Shown: positions 13,101 to 25,296, numbered from the stretch's first letter. The stretch: 64,000 nt of DNA from Anticarsia gemmatalis (GCF_050436995.1 NC_134769.1:2418001-2482000); one strand, 5' to 3'. Made by a program: numbers and translations. The notes: generated by a model from the letters alone, not told the origin.

Positions 13101-13376
13101 TTTTGATTAAAATTTTGCGTATGGCCGTATACATTTTTTAAAATGTTTTTTATATTTAAGTAGCCGTTAATATGTCAAAGTTTTTCTGCGGATATAGTTT
13201 TTGAATAAAGCTTTTGTGTTTAACTTTTATTTGACCGTTCTTTGGAATGGGTTACATTGACATTTAAAGAGCTTCGAAGAAAAACCAAAACAATTGAGGA
13301 TTTTTTATACTTTTTTAGGTAGAGTCATATTTTGTGTATTTATGTCACGCCATGAGACGTCGAAAATACAAACCCT
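10141..13376. other. AT-rich DNA without recognised genes
   Basis: No exon-like signal is seen. Open frames of 60-90 codons at 10779-10970, 10999-11315, 11573-11909 and 12819-13031 overlap each other on both strands and have no start, splice or composition support. A degraded family F piece ('ccatacacctttgcttacac') lies at about 12690-12760. Confidence 0.45.
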
Positions 13377-13570
13377 ATATCTTTATATATAGTACAATTC
13401 TTCTGTAAGTGTGTATGTCACTGAACTTCTCTTAAACGACTGGACCGATTTTGATGATTTTTTTTGAGTGTGTTCAAGGGGATCTGAGAATGGTTTAGAT
13501 TATTAAAAAAAGTTCAAAATTTTCAAATTAAAGACGTGTAGACAGGACGACGTCTGTCGGGTCCGCTAGT
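13377..13570 (+). repeat. Interspersed repeat family B, copy 2
   Basis: Plus-orientation copy: 'acaattcttctgtaagtgtg', 'cttaaacgactggaccgatt', 'tcaaggggatctgagaatgg' and the terminal 'gtctgtcgggtccgctagt'. It matches 25757-25950 and the reverse of 4841-5020 and 34972-35188. Confidence 0.8.
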
Positions 13571-13825
13571 TTTATATAAACATTTTACAATCGACCTTTT
13601 TATTTCTTAAATTTGTATCCACAGATCTTCATATTTGAGATTACTTGACATGTAAATTACTTTATTGTAAAACTGAGTCAAACAACCGTTCTATTTCACC
13701 ATTTTCTTAGTACGATATTCTTATAAAGAACGCAGTCTAACGCGTTATAAATCTTACAATTACTAGCCTAGAGTTATTCTTTATATATTTACAGCAAAAG
13801 TATTTCTATATAAATAAAATAAATA

Positions 13826-14125
13826 AATTTAACCCATTGCTGTCCCACTGCTGGGCAAGGGTCTCCTCCCGTAATGAGGGAGGGGTTAGGCCTTAAGTCC
13901 ACCACGCTGGCCAAGTGCGGGTTGGGGACTTTGCATGCCCTCTGTATTAAACAAATTTTTAGGCATACAAGGTTTCCTCACGATGTTTTCCTTCACCGTT
14001 GGAGCATGTGATAATTATTTCTAATACACACATAACTTCGAAAAGTCATTGGTGTGTTGCCTCGGATTCGAACCTGCGACCACTGGCGTGGGAGGTGTCA
14101 ACTTATACCACTCGGCTATCACACC
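13826..14125 (-). repeat. tRNA-headed SINE (family E), near full length
   Basis: Read on the minus strand, the element starts at about 14125 with a pol III promoter: A box 'tagccgagtggt', then B box 'ggttcgaatcc' at a tRNA-like spacing. The body includes 'aacggtgaaggaaaacatcg', 'gcacttggccagcgtggtgg' and 'cttgcccagcagtgggacag', ending near 13826. Partial copies are at 23380-23530, 21938-22065, 22290-22335 and 18205-18260. It is not a functional tRNA because no complete cloverleaf is formed. Confidence 0.85.
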
Positions 14126-14807
14126 CATTTCTATATATAATTATAAAAATACAGGAAGCAAATAATATAATTCTCGTTCAACTGTTTTGCAAAACCCGTC
14201 CTGTTTATTGAAATGAGTTTTATCAATGAGTTTAAGTACTTGAGGTAAGCTTGTGGGGTCTGTTTTACATAATAATAAATTTAATGTAGGATCATAGCTA
14301 TATACAAATTGATAGTCTTACTTTCTTGCTATTAAGTTTTTGGGGAAAAATTATGTACTAGGTTTTCTTTCGTATTTAAAGCTTAGCCAAAATGTTTGAG
14401 ATCAAGCTGCTTTTAAAAGATTTGGACTTATTTTTGAAACAATAAAAGAATACAAAAAGTTAAAATATTGAAAATGGACGTAAGTAATTTTAATTAAGAA
14501 AATTGAAATAATAAATTTATCAAATAATTAAAAGCCCTAGATTATTCACTTATAATTATTTAATATAAACATTAACATTCTTAGACTTACAATCACTATT
14601 TGCTTTCACTTGCACAAAAAGAAAAAAAATCGCAAAACTAATTTTATTTCTAATGTCCTCGGAATTCTATTAAACAATTACAGAAGTACAGCTTTACCAT
14701 AATAAAAAAAAAACTAAACATAAAAAAACTATAATAAATCTGTTTTACACAGATAATAAAGTACCCGCATTATATGTCACTCCACTTAAAGCCGTTCAAT
14801 CTACAAG

Positions 14808-14875
14808 CACCGTTGGTTCAGTGATTAAGAGCCGGCTATTTTTATCAAGAAATCTCTATTCGATTCCCGGTAACA
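14808..14875 (+). repeat. tRNA-like SINE head fragment
   Basis: An A-box-like 'tggttcagtgatta' and a B-box-like 'ttcgattcccgg' sit about 40 bp apart, as in tRNA-derived retroposons. The acceptor stem does not pair, so it is not called as a tRNA gene. Confidence 0.5.
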
Positions 14876-15328
14876 TTAAGTACGACATTTTTCCGACTAC
14901 ACTGACGGCCTTATTGAAATATATGTAAATTTGTATATAAATTGAACAGCCTGATACGTTTGTGTTTGTTTCCATTGGTAAACGATACGGTATAAAAGGA
15001 TCAAAATCATTGACTCTTGCTTCAAAATTTGACAATTTATTATTGCTAAAGTTGTTTTTGCCATCAATTGCAAAAAAATTGAGGCTGTTACGCACACATT
15101 TAATAAAAATGCCAGATTTTATTCTACGTTAAATAGTCATTGCAGTATCTAAAAAAAATCATTTAACAAAGAAATTACAAAATCAACGTTACAGTTGAAC
15201 TGAAGTTATTCAGGACTTGGTATAAAAGGGCATGTCTTTTAAAATGACCCCGCCATTATTCAGAACTCCAAACCAATTGCATTTACGCCCTATGACAATT
15301 TTAATTACGTATAAAAAAAAAATACAGA

Positions 15329-15345
15329 AAGAGAGAGAGAGAGAA
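15329..15345. repeat. (GA)n microsatellite
   Basis: A short run of GA dinucleotides inside AT-rich DNA; no further feature is attached. Confidence 0.8.
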
Positions 15346-15409
15346 AATAAGAGAAGATAATGAGCCTTCTTTTATAAAAACTATTTCTATCTCAATCACC
15401 GCTGCGTAA

Positions 15410-15660
15410 ATTAAATTTCAATTATTTAAAACGTTTTCATTGGCCAACTGAATCACAAAAGCGTTCATTGACGTCCATTAAAATCATCTTTCCCTTTCTC
15501 CAAAGCCGTGTGACAATGGAAACAGGCACAAAACCTACCACGTATGCATACAACGTACTCAAAACAACTTATTGCCTTTAAAATGGCGTTACGTAACGAC
15601 ATGCGTTTGTGTGCATGCGCATGCGCATGTGTGCGACATTTGCATGCGATTTTCATTGCG
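15410..15660. promoter_or_regulatory. Promoter-like patch with palindromic NRF1-type motif
   Basis: At 15614-15629 the sequence 'catgcgcatgcgcatg' is a perfect palindrome carrying two overlapping TGCGCATGCG-type sites, the motif of NRF1 (insect homologue erect wing). A CCAAT-type 'cattggcc', a CRE-like 'tgacgtcc' and 'gttacgtaac' lie within about 200 bp. The minus-strand frame at 15465-15656 reads through the alternating repeat (Ala-His repeats) and is not convincing as protein. The regulatory role is inferred from motifs. Confidence 0.35.
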
Positions 15661-16319
15661 TTAGAATTTTTCCATTTATTTTAATGTAAAGAGGAAAATA
15701 CTGTTTTATTGCGATTAGACAATGGATTAGTATTTTTTGTTTTATTTGTTTTTTTGTAGTGCCATCTTTGTTTTTTATTGGCGTTTTGATGTTTTTATTG
15801 TTTGCGTGTTATTGTATGAGTAGTGTTTAGTGTAGTTTTTGTATGGATAAGGTTGTATGTTTACTGATATTTAAAATTATATTTTTATATTTTTGTACTT
15901 TTGTTAAGTCATGCTTTGATTTAATTAGTAAATAAGTAGTATCTCTACAAAATAACGTAGGTAACACAAGCAGCCCGCCTGACTCTGCCCGAGTTAGCCT
16001 AACCAATTATAGTTTGTCTATTGGTAAAAGCCGCTTGAAAATAAGATTTTGTTTGAAAGAGATTTTATTTTATAATATTTAGTGATGATGATTTTTAAAC
16101 ATTTTATAATGAATATTCAGTACATTAACGTATTTTTATTTTTTCATATATTAATAAATTAGTTTTTATGAAAGTAAAAATAAATCTATCGCTATACGCT
16201 TTCATGTAATAGCAGGCTCATATCCCGGAAATAATTTGTACGTTATGCAAAAATAAAATCTTTTACGCCAGATAAGTGGACGGTGGACGCTAATATATTA
16301 TGTTAAGCATTTCTTTTGA
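15661..16319. other. AT-rich DNA, no gene seen
   Basis: T-rich sequence without coding or repeat structure that I can recognise. Confidence 0.5.
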
Positions 16320-16384
16320 GCAGTGATAGCTGAGTGGTATGCATACGGCCCTTGAGCAGGTGGTCGGGGGTTCGAACCTTACGA
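16320..16384 (+). repeat. tRNA-like SINE head
   Basis: 'gatagctgagtggtatgc' (A box) and 'gggggttcgaacctt' (B box) at tRNA spacing mark a pol III-type retroposon head, similar to the head of family E. The following ~180 bp do not match the family E body, so it is a truncated or different element. The plus-strand frame starting at 16339 is a by-product. Confidence 0.6.
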
Positions 16385-16951
16385 TACACACTAAAAACTT
16401 TTCGACCTTCATCACTTGCTCTAACAATAAAAGAAAATATTTCGATAATATTTTTAAACTTTGTTTCCGTATAGAAGTTAAAATCTCATACTATTCTAGA
16501 TTAGTGTGGTGTATTATTAGAGCAGGCCTTTTCTCATTCCGAGAACAAACTCATACCCAATAAAACTCAGGTTAAAATTAATGTTCTTCAAAGAATCATC
16601 GTATATTATGACCTGGTCGGGTCACTATTATTTCATTCCATTTTATGGATAATAATATGATTATTTAATTAAAATAGTCTATGTTTGTCTTTATCTGTCT
16701 TCAAGCAACAGTTCAGCCGTGATTGACAGACAGACTTCCGCTTTTAAATAATAATCTCGCAGATACTAATAACACAAAACAAATTTGAATGATAAAAGTA
16801 AAACTACATAGAAATCCCCACTTTATAAAACGTGGTTAATTATTTTCTTACTAATAAACTTCCATACATATGTACAAACAAATAGACAGCAAGAAGAACA
16901 TTTTAAAGCCTTCAAAACGAGTGAAACTGTCTTCACACTTCAAAACTAAAA

Positions 16952-17202
16952 TCTATACTAATATTATAAAGCTGAAGAGTTTGTTTGTTTGTTTGAACGC
17001 GCTAATCTCAGGAACTACTGGTCCGATTTGAAAAATTCTTTCAGTTTTAGATAGCCTATTTATCGAGGAAGACTATAGGCTATATATCATCACGCTACGG
17101 CCATTAAGAGCGGAGTAGTAACGAAAAATGTTACAAAAACGGGGCAAATTATGACCCATTCTCTCTTACGTGACGCAAGCGAAGTTGCGCGGGTCAGCTA
17201 GT
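16952..17202 (+). repeat. Interspersed repeat family A, copy 2
   Basis: Near-identical to the copies at 1462-1732 and 55482-55732, from 'ctatactaatattataaagc' to 'tgcgcgggtcagctag'. It is the cleanest plus-strand copy in the window. Confidence 0.85.
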
Positions 17203-17417
17203 TAGCACATAAACTTACTTCTTTCTTAGAAAGTACAAACATCGTAAACTAAAGAATAAATGGTTCAATAGTTATTTATATTCAAGCTTTTAGTTAGGTG
17301 GTCGGCAGAGTTAACGAGCTACTATTGTTGAACACTTCCGCAAAACTTTACTCTTTGTGTTGTTGAATTGAAAGATATGTTAGGGCTTAATGTTGCAATC
17401 TTTTCTTATGAATTAAA

Positions 17418-17595
17418 CTAGCTGTGCCCGCGATACTGTTCGGGTCTTGGGAAATTAAATATGACTATATTGGGAAATTAAATATATCTTTTTCTCAGGT
17501 TTTTAGCTATCGACAAAGCAAATTTCATCAAAATCGATTCAGCGGTTTAGCCGTAAGCACCTAACAAACAGACACACATTCGGATTTTAAATATT
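17418..17595 (-). repeat. Degraded retroposon tail, 'ctagctgtgcccgcgatact' type
   Basis: Starts 'ctagctgtgcccgcgatact' and contains 'tttcatcaaaatcgattcag' and 'cggtttagccgtaagcacct'. This is the same organisation as families A and B (tagctg-pccgcg end plus 'aaaatcg.ttcag.cgttt' block). The class is inferred. Confidence 0.5.
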
Positions 17596-17629
17596 CGTTT
17601 GTTTGTTATAACCATGTTATTATATTTCA

Positions 17630-17692
17630 GTAAGTCGGCAGTAGGATAAGGCGTAGTCTATTACAAGTTCTTAGGTTCGATTCCCAAGTAAG
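17630..17692 (+). repeat. tRNA-like SINE head fragment
   Basis: 'cagtaggataaggcgtagtc' followed by a B-box 'taggttcgattccc' and a T-rich tail. There is no full cloverleaf. The call rests on the B box and tail only. Confidence 0.4.
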
Positions 17693-19717
17693 ATGGATTT
17701 TTTGGGTTTTTATAATTTGTATTTTTTAGAATATTATAATGCCTGAAATTTCGTTATGGCATAAGTCTACCTTTAATTAAATGGGATTCAAACTACATAT
17801 AAATATCGTAATTTGGAAAGTTTTAAACACCTTGATCTGTATCTTCGGGTTTTATGTTTATAATTTAATTATAAGAAAATCAAGTGTCTTATAGAATTAG
17901 TATTTTAGTAACACGAACTTTTTTATAAATTAGTGTTATCTATAAACCTGAGCTTTATAACAATTCTCTGCAGTTTTATGTTAGTGTCGGGTTTATACTT
18001 TTAACTGCCGTTTGTAATAGGAGCCTTGAATGAATCTATGAGTCTTTAATCTTGACAGGAAAACTACTTGATATTCTTAATTTAAGAAGATAATAAATAA
18101 ATCACAGCAAAATTAGTATAAAACGTTATAATGCATGCATACGTGAGAGTTTTTTAATAGATTTTTCGAGTTTGTAAAGACTCGAACTCGGTTTTGAATT
18201 GCGTGGCGTATTTCAGGAGAAAATCCATGCCCAGCAGTGGGACAATGGAGGGTTTTTATTATAGCGTATTAATACTTATATCAGTTAAAAAAAATCTACA
18301 TTTTATTTTATTTAGTAGCTTTGTTTACGGCCCTAATATAATTAAGGTCTTCTATTTTACCGATTCGATCATCTCTTTTCATATTTTTTTAACAGTGTTT
18401 TTTTAATTTCTACTAATTAAAAGCACTACTTTTTTTCTGCGTTGTCTGTAATATCCTAAAACACTATCTGCTAAAATTCTACTTTTTGCTTCAACTCTTT
18501 TACATAGTATACTTTTGAAGGATATTTTAAAACAACATTTACTTCTAAAAGTAGCAATTCTATCGTATTGATCGGGCACAGTTCCAATAATGATACTAAT
18601 ACTGATATATTCAAGATTTTTTGCAGGAAAATACTTATTTTACCTTTATTATCATTATTTACAGTTTTTCTCTACTTAAGGCAGATTATATACTAGTTGC
18701 TACCAGTGACTTTATTCGTATAGAATGATTTCCCGGCGTAAAAAGTTTACAATGAGTTAAATTAGGTCAAAAGCTATCCCGAGCACAAAATTTCAATACA
18801 ATCAATTCAGTAGTTTTTGCTTGAAAGAGTGACTAACATACTTCCATAATCATTTTTTTTGTATTTATTTTGGGTCAGTAAGATTATTGGTTTGGCGATT
18901 CATGATGAACTATACAAATAGCTTAAGAATCTCTTGCTTTTCTTATTTTCTTTTTACACCTTAGGAAAAGGACTATTTTTTCCTTACATAAAAAGTTTAT
19001 TAATTTAATATTGTTAACTTAAAATTTGGTTGTAATTTGGCAATTAGATGTTTAACAATCGATAACATTTGTCGTTTTTTTTTTATTAGGTAATTTTCTA
19101 TGTAAGCGAAATCGCGATATGTTTTAGAGAAAAAAATGGAACGGTAAAGATATTCGCGTTTTAAGAGAACATTTAATTAGAGAAATCAGCTTAGTTTTAA
19201 TATAAGGTGGTTTTCTAATGAAATCATTTTTTTCAGGCTATATTACAATTAAATACAGACGAGCTTAAGTCTTTTAATCAGTTTAAATACCTTCAATTAA
19301 TACAATACTTTTTTTACACTTTACTATAAGCAGATTTTTAAAAAGTAAAATAAATTATTAGTTACGGAATGTTACGGAAATAAAATAATTAAATAGGAGT
19401 ATTTACGTACGCAAGTAAATTATACGCGTTGCAAATCTAATAAACGTAAAACGATTATCGTGACAATAAAACCATTTTCGAATAAAATAAACATTATCAA
19501 AATCTCATAATTATTTATATTTTAGTATCGAACAGTATATTAAAAAATATTTGTCATAATAACGAGCCATAAATCACGCCATGCCGTTTACATTCGCAAG
19601 AATTCAAACGTATTTCATAAATCGGGGGTGTCTCGAAATAAAATCGCATAACTTAAAAAAACATTCATAATAACATTATTAAACATAAAATATAATAGAA
19701 AGTAAATAAAAACTGAC
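17693..19717. other. AT-rich DNA, no gene seen
   Basis: Long homopolymer-rich DNA. A family E fragment ('ccatgcccagcagtgggaca') sits at 18205-18260. If the promoter at about 20.0 kb is real, this would be first-intron sequence of a minus-strand gene. Confidence 0.5.
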
Positions 19718-20060
19718 CTTAAAACTTCCAACACAACACAAAAAAGTTCGTATCTTCACTCACAATACAGAAAAAAGGATGCATACGCGAAGTCTTTGCA
19801 AATAAAAAAAAAACTCCCTTCGAGATTGCGCGCCAAAATCTCTAAAATGACGCACACATTTTTTATTTCCTCGTTACGCAATAACGCATTTTTTCTCCAA
19901 TTTCACGGTACGGCGATCGCAGACAATAAAATTTTATTATAAAATGTATAACCCAGTCATTTCACATATTAAAAATCACAGTTCCAAAAATAACTGTTTG
20001 ACAGTCACATTTTCGAAAACGAAACGCGGGCGCAGCGGCGCGCCGCTCGAAAAAAATAAA
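19718..20060 (-). promoter_or_regulatory. CpG-rich promoter and possible noncoding first exon, minus strand
   Basis: CpG-dense sequence around 20015-20080 ('acgcgggcgcagcggcgcgc', 'aatggcgcgaac') grades into moderately CG-containing sequence down to 19718. There, on the minus strand, 'ttaag|gtcagt' forms a good splice donor (donor bases 19712-19717). That is the arrangement expected for a housekeeping-type promoter with a 5'UTR exon whose intron runs to lower coordinates. No downstream coding exon was identified, so the gene is unknown. Confidence 0.35.
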
Positions 20061-21937
20061 ACCGAAATGGCGCGAACACATTGAAAATGTTATAATATGG
20101 CGTTATATTATAAATGTATTTTTCATAAAATATCGTTGAATTTTCATTGTATTTGTTGGAGACGCGCGCGTGTGCTGTTTCAACACATTATGATCTAACA
20201 CTGGCTGGCTCTCGATTGCAGAACATACTTATTCTAAGTCAACTTACATTCGTTCATATTTGCCTGCGGGGCGTAGGGCTGTGCTGGGAGGTTAGAACCT
20301 AGTTCAACGCCTTGTTTCCGGATTCTTTTGCTTAAGCATTGTTATAAAACTCTATAAATAACTAGTTGATTTGTTAAACACTGACTTTCACGTACCATTC
20401 GCTTTACATTAGCTTTTTGTATGATAATAAAAGGATATTTTAGTTCTCAAAAAAACATTTTCTAACTTAAATATTTATCACAGAAAAATGTCTGCACAAT
20501 TACATGAAAAACAACTATCTGAATATACTTACAAACCGATACAAAATCACGATATAACTTGCAAAGAAAAAATAGTATTTTATTCTTCGAATTAACACAA
20601 ATCATTAATCGATGCTATCGAATGATTTTAATAGATATTTATAGCGTTGTAACATTGTAAAGCGAACAGCCCTATGCGCGTAGTACAAGAAACTTCTTGC
20701 ATATAATAATATGTTTTAGCCTATATTGAGCGCTTACAAGTACCGACGTTGCGACTCAGACTGCTATACGAATAACGGTTATTTATAACTGAGCTTTTTA
20801 GGTTTTTAACTTAGTTATTTTTGCATTGATTTGTTGCACTGTGATTTTAGACCCTAGAATACAGGTTTAGAGGCTTATTTGTTTAGCAATGTGGAAATAA
20901 TTAACACAAGAATCTTTTCTTTTCTTAAGAAATTTATCATTGACTTTAACAAGCAAAACTTTCAAGTTTACTTTGGCGAGTAAGGTCTTTTATAAAACGG
21001 TGTTTAATTATACCTGAATCGGATCAATGACACAAAAGGTGACAGTGATGACTGACTGTAATATATCCTTAGAATCAAGACGAGTCATTCATATGGCTAT
21101 ATTTTAACTTGGTTGTCTCCAAACAAATGTCTTGCCTTTCCATAAATTTAATTTTTTGACTCAAAAGAATACGACAACTTTCAGAAGTTCAAATAAATGA
21201 ATTAAAGACATTTTCGTATGGTAACTTCTTAGCCTTTGTTCTCTCCCCAAAAACTTAGCTTAAGAGCCTTAACTTGTACATAAAAAGTAAAACCTCCTAC
21301 ACAACGAGTTATAACGAAAAATAACAGTTATAGCACATCACTAGCGTTCGTTATTGGAACAACCGCATCACTACTTAGTTGTATGCATCGTGCATTGGCC
21401 TGCACTGCCGCGATCAGATGACGAAACGAAAAGACTTAACTAGCAATCTTTCACTTTGGAATATGAACTTTAAAGTTCAAATCCTAAGGTAGGTTTTTGG
21501 TTGAGAGTTGAAGTGGATCTATGTGATAGTTTTGCGAGCTTTTTTAGAGCCTAGGCTCTTACACTTATTTCGCTATGAATTTTAGATAGGTATAGTGGTA
21601 TTAGTTATAGAAAGAAATGCTGAATGTCTGTAGGCGTATATACGTTTCTAGGACATGGCAAAACGTTAGAAATCTTCGCTCGAACGATATATTGTAGTGT
21701 AATTATTGAGCGCGCGGTTATAACGATTTTTCAGTTAGGTTACGAAGTTTAGGAAAGTTTTGTCCATGGGTTTTTAGGGTTGTCTTTTTTTATGACAGAA
21801 AAAAAAATCTATTATTATTAGAAATAATGTGCTATTTAAACTTAAGGCATAAATATGTCTAAATGTGTTTAAAATCAAACTTTGCAGTTCATTAATAATT
21901 AAGAGTTCATAAAAATTTAATTTACACTTTACTAAAC
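20061..21937. other. AT-rich DNA, no gene seen
   Basis: No coding, RNA or repeat feature is recognised apart from CpG-containing sequence next to the promoter-like patch. It would be upstream of that patch on the minus strand. Confidence 0.5.
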
Positions 21938-22065
21938 CGCTGCTGGGCACCTCCCGGAATAAGGAAGGGATTAGGCCTCAAATCCACTACGCGGGCAAAG
22001 CGCGTGACTTTTTATACTTGGTGGACATTAGTATCCCACTGCTGGGCAAAGGTTTTTTCCGTAGA
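21938..22065 (-). repeat. SINE family E fragments
   Basis: 'ccgctgctgggcacctcccg', 'gggattaggcctcaaatcca' and, again at 22034-22050, 'ccactgctgggcaaagg'. The body motif appears twice, so at least two truncated copies lie side by side; another fragment ('ttccactgcagagcaagggt') is at 22290-22335. Confidence 0.65.
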
Positions 22066-22335
22066 CTTGACTAAAGATAAGTGTAAAACATTATTTTGAA
22101 TAGTCTTTTCGATGAGTTTTATTCTTTATCATTTCTATTTTAAGCGTCGGATAATATTTTGTATTAGCGTTTTTCAAGGACCGGAACCTTCATAAAGAAG
22201 CGTCCGATTTCATAACTTTATGCATTTATTTCATTTGGCTTCAAAGCTAAAACCTTTATCTATCTTATGGAGCTTTCGAATAACACATTATTTTTAACCC
22301 ATTACTGTTCCACTGCAGAGCAAGGGTTTTAGTTT

Positions 22336-23059
22336 CTAGATTATTAGTATTCTGATCTAATCTAATTTCCACTTCGCAACTTTTTTCATAACGTAGCATT
22401 GGTTAGTGTTCTTCCTAATTTAAACGCAGGCAACTTTATCATGTGAGTCCGTCATTTCCTGATAAATATCGGATATACGAATAAACAAGCGTTTGTGAAA
22501 TTATTCATATTTTTAGATACATTTGCTGTATCGAGTCAAACCGCCAATACATTTTTAACTAACCAAAGACCATCTCGCTGTAGCTTAAACTTATCCTCTA
22601 CAAAAAAATACGAGTCTTATAATTACTTTTTTTTAATAAAAATAGCCACAATTCTTCTACACTTAACGACTAACAAATCCATCCAAAAAAACCACACCGA
22701 TCCACATTTTCAAACCACCGTCAAACATACAACTACTAACGCCATCTCTTACCATCACATGGAACTAACACGTTCAGATTTAGGTCTTAACTCAAGCTCT
22801 ATGCCCTTAAGCAATCGCCTACGCACTCTGAGTCATCACTGAGAAACCTTTCACTAGTTTTTGTGTTTAATCTATAGGTATTTCGGCTTAACTTCGAAGA
22901 GAAACGCTAGAAAACACGTTTGAACGAAATTGTACCTTAAATTTGGGTGAAGGAGTTGGTTTTTGTATGTGGAGAAGAAGAAGTAGTTCTTGGGTGTTAT
23001 TTTGAATTATTGGACTCTATTAAGAGTGTACTTCCGTTAGGGGACTTTAGGTACGTAGG
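22336..23059. other. AT-rich DNA with an unsupported 115-codon frame
   Basis: A plus-strand frame at 22495-22842 begins with GTG and reads Ser/Thr/His/Asn-rich sequence. It has no ATG context, no splice signals and no recognisable domain, so I do not call it a gene. Confidence 0.4.
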
Positions 23060-23290
23060 AAATCTTTATACTTACATAATATCATGACTGTTATACCTGA
23101 AGGTGCAGGCAAAGGTGTATGAAATACGAGAGTCTATTGCCATTTACGTAAATCCGGGTTACCGTTCAAAAATACTGTAATATAAATTACAGAAGACCAA
23201 AAGCACTTTGTTCGACTCAAGAATCGAACCGGGAACCTCATGATCAGCAGTCGGATACACTACCGGCTCCGCCTCAGAGCCAATTAAAGT
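23060..23290 (+). repeat. SINE-like repeat family F with tRNA-like end
   Basis: Shares 'ggtgcaggcaaaggtgtatg' and 'aaatacgag..tctattgcca' with 5028-5215 and 57605-57885. It ends with the reverse of a tRNA-like head: on the minus strand 'gccggtagtgtatccgactg' then the B box 'cggttcgattcttg'. Read that way it is a minus-oriented tRNA-derived SINE. Confidence 0.6.
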
Positions 23291-23379
23291 ATCTTCTCAT
23301 AATTAAAATAGGCCTGAGGCTATACTAGCCATCACAAATTGTATTCCTTCAAAAACATGTTCAATAAACTAAAATCCTT

Positions 23380-23530
23380 CAGAAAAGCAAGCTTTATCCC
23401 CATGTTTCTCTTCACCGTTATAACAAGTGATAATAAATTTCTAAAACACACATAACTTTGAAAAGTCAGAGGTCGGGCCTGGAAGCCTTGACCACGTGGG
23501 AGGTGAATGCTTATACCAATCGGCTATAAA
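23380..23530 (-). repeat. SINE family E, 5' half
   Basis: 'tcttcaccgttataacaagt', 'aaacacacataactttgaaa' and 'cgtgggaggtgaatgcttat' match the 5' half of the 13826-14125 element, in the same orientation. The B box is decayed ('aggcttccaggcc'). Confidence 0.7.
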
Positions 23531-23569
23531 ATTTGTTACTAGAGAAATGAAAATGAAATTTAAAAATAA

Positions 23570-23765
23570 CTAGCTGACCCGCGCAGCTCAGATCACGCTT
23601 TTTTGTTTTTATTTAATATCGCGCATTTTCAAATATATTCACCTTTTACACCTTCTCTGGACTTCCACAAATAGGACTAAAATTAGCCAAATCAGTCCAG
23701 CCGTTCTCGAGTTTTAACGAGACTAACGAACAGCATTTCATTTATACATATATATATAGATTATA
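23570..23765 (-). repeat. Retroposon tail, 'ctagctgacccgcgcagctc' type
   Basis: Begins with the same 'ctagctgacccgcgcag' end as family A minus copies, then diverges ('aaatcagtccagccgttctc') and ends in a TA microsatellite ('catatatatatag'). Related to but distinct from families A and B. Confidence 0.55.
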
Positions 23766-24448
23766 CGACGCAAGAATCGAGTTTTGACGAAAGCCGCTTG
23801 TCTCTGGTCATTCTTTTTTGTTGGTCATAAACTTCTTCAGTTTTAACTTGAACTGGATTATGGAGTAAAAGACTGTCTAACTAACTGTAATTTGTACTAA
23901 TAGAGTCAATCATGAGACAAAACCTTTATGAATTTAACACTTAGACCTTCAAGTGTCAAATTCGAAAAGGCTTTGTGTAGATTAGAAATATCAAGATTAT
24001 TGTTGAAGAAGTCGAAAATACTTTAGTAATCGGGCCCTGAGTTGGAACGGAATAACGACCGCCAAATTCACTTGTTTATTACTATTAATTTGCTACAAAG
24101 TTTCTATTTACGAAAGAATTTAAAAAATCTTCAGACTATAATTACTTTTTCCATTTTGAGATCAATTATGACTCTACTCGTATTAGTCATTAAATCAAAG
24201 GCTTCAACAATAAATAATCACTATAATCTCTAACTAGACAAAAGAAAGTTCCTTTTGTCCAAAATCTCCAGGATATTGATAGTTAAGTAAGTATTAGCGT
24301 AAGTCACATGTTCACGGCGAGTTGTAAAGGAATGTAAGGTAAAGAATGCGCCTAGTAAAAACTTCGTGTCAATACGAGGCTACGGCGGGTATGTTGCTTC
24401 ACTTAAAATTTATTATAGAAAGAAATTTATTAAATCTTTCATGTACTT

Positions 24449-24725
24449 CTTGTTGTGTGATTAGTGGTCAACCTAGTGTCAAAGTTGTTTAATCGCCCGA
24501 AGGCCTTTGACGGAGCTTAACGACTGTTATCTTAATAGACAAGAACCGGGACTGGCTTTTTACGTGCCCTCCGAGGCATGGAGACGCGTAGTTCAAATAC
24601 CACTATGCGGTCACCCATCTATGGAATGACCGCGCCAATGGTTGCTTAACCCACAGATCTTTTACCGACCGGTGAGCACAACTGGCCATGGACGCCTTTG
24701 AGTGACACCACTATGATCTTATGTC
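24449..24725 (+). repeat. Interspersed repeat family C, long copy
   Basis: Runs from 'gtgattagtggtcaacctag' through 'cgcccgaaggcctttgacgg' and 'cgaggcatggagacgcgtag' to 'ccgaccggtgagcacaac'. Other copies are nested at 9812-10045 and, in minus orientation, at 28340-28432; short pieces are at 5885-5985 and 25297-25345. Confidence 0.75.
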
Positions 24726-25027
24726 TATTACAAAACATAGGTTTGTTTCTCATCTGCCTGTAGTCAATACTTGACTGAATATTATGCAATTTCTCGAATA
24801 AATAGAGAAATTTATAAAAATATAATTAAGGGACTAGATTCCTCTGCTTGTTTTAACTATTCTTATTAACTAGTTTTAGTAGGTTTTAGTTTAAAAGTAA
24901 TCTGGAAAATATGTACACACTGATACATCAAGCAGTTGCGTTGCCGTCGGCAAATAAAAATCACATCTCTTAACTCTGATTTTGTTTTTTTAAAAGACAA
25001 CTTCCGTTGCCTTCTTCTTATCTTACG

Positions 25028-25296
25028 ACTAGCTGACCCGCGCAACTTCGCTTGCGTCACCGAAGAGAGAATGGGTCATAATTTTCCCCGTATTTGTTAC
25101 ATTTTTCGTTGCTACTCCGCTCCTAAGGGCCGTAGCGTGATGGTATATATCCTTCCTCGATAAATGGACTAATATAACACTGAAACAATTTTTCAAATCA
25201 GACCAGTAGTTCCTGGAATTAGCGCGTTCAAACAAACAAACAAACCAACAAACAGACTCTTCAGCTTTATAATATTAGTAAAGATTAGTATAGATT
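25028..25296 (-). repeat. Interspersed repeat family A, copy 3
   Basis: Reverse-orientation copy from 'actagctgacccgcgcaact' to 'tataatattagtaaagat'. It is followed directly by a family C fragment (25297-25345), and the open frames crossing it on both strands are by-products. Confidence 0.85.

Noticed and set aside
13999..14125. Functional tRNA gene on the minus strand
   Set aside because: A and B boxes are good, but arms do not complete a cloverleaf and the sequence continues into a SINE body found elsewhere.
15465..15656. Minus-strand frame with Ala-His repeats
   Set aside because: The repeats translate the palindromic alternating 'gcatgc' DNA; no coding evidence.
22495..22842. 115-codon plus-strand frame
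   Set aside because: It starts with GTG, has low-complexity Ser/Thr/His content, no ATG, no splice sites and no recognisable domain.
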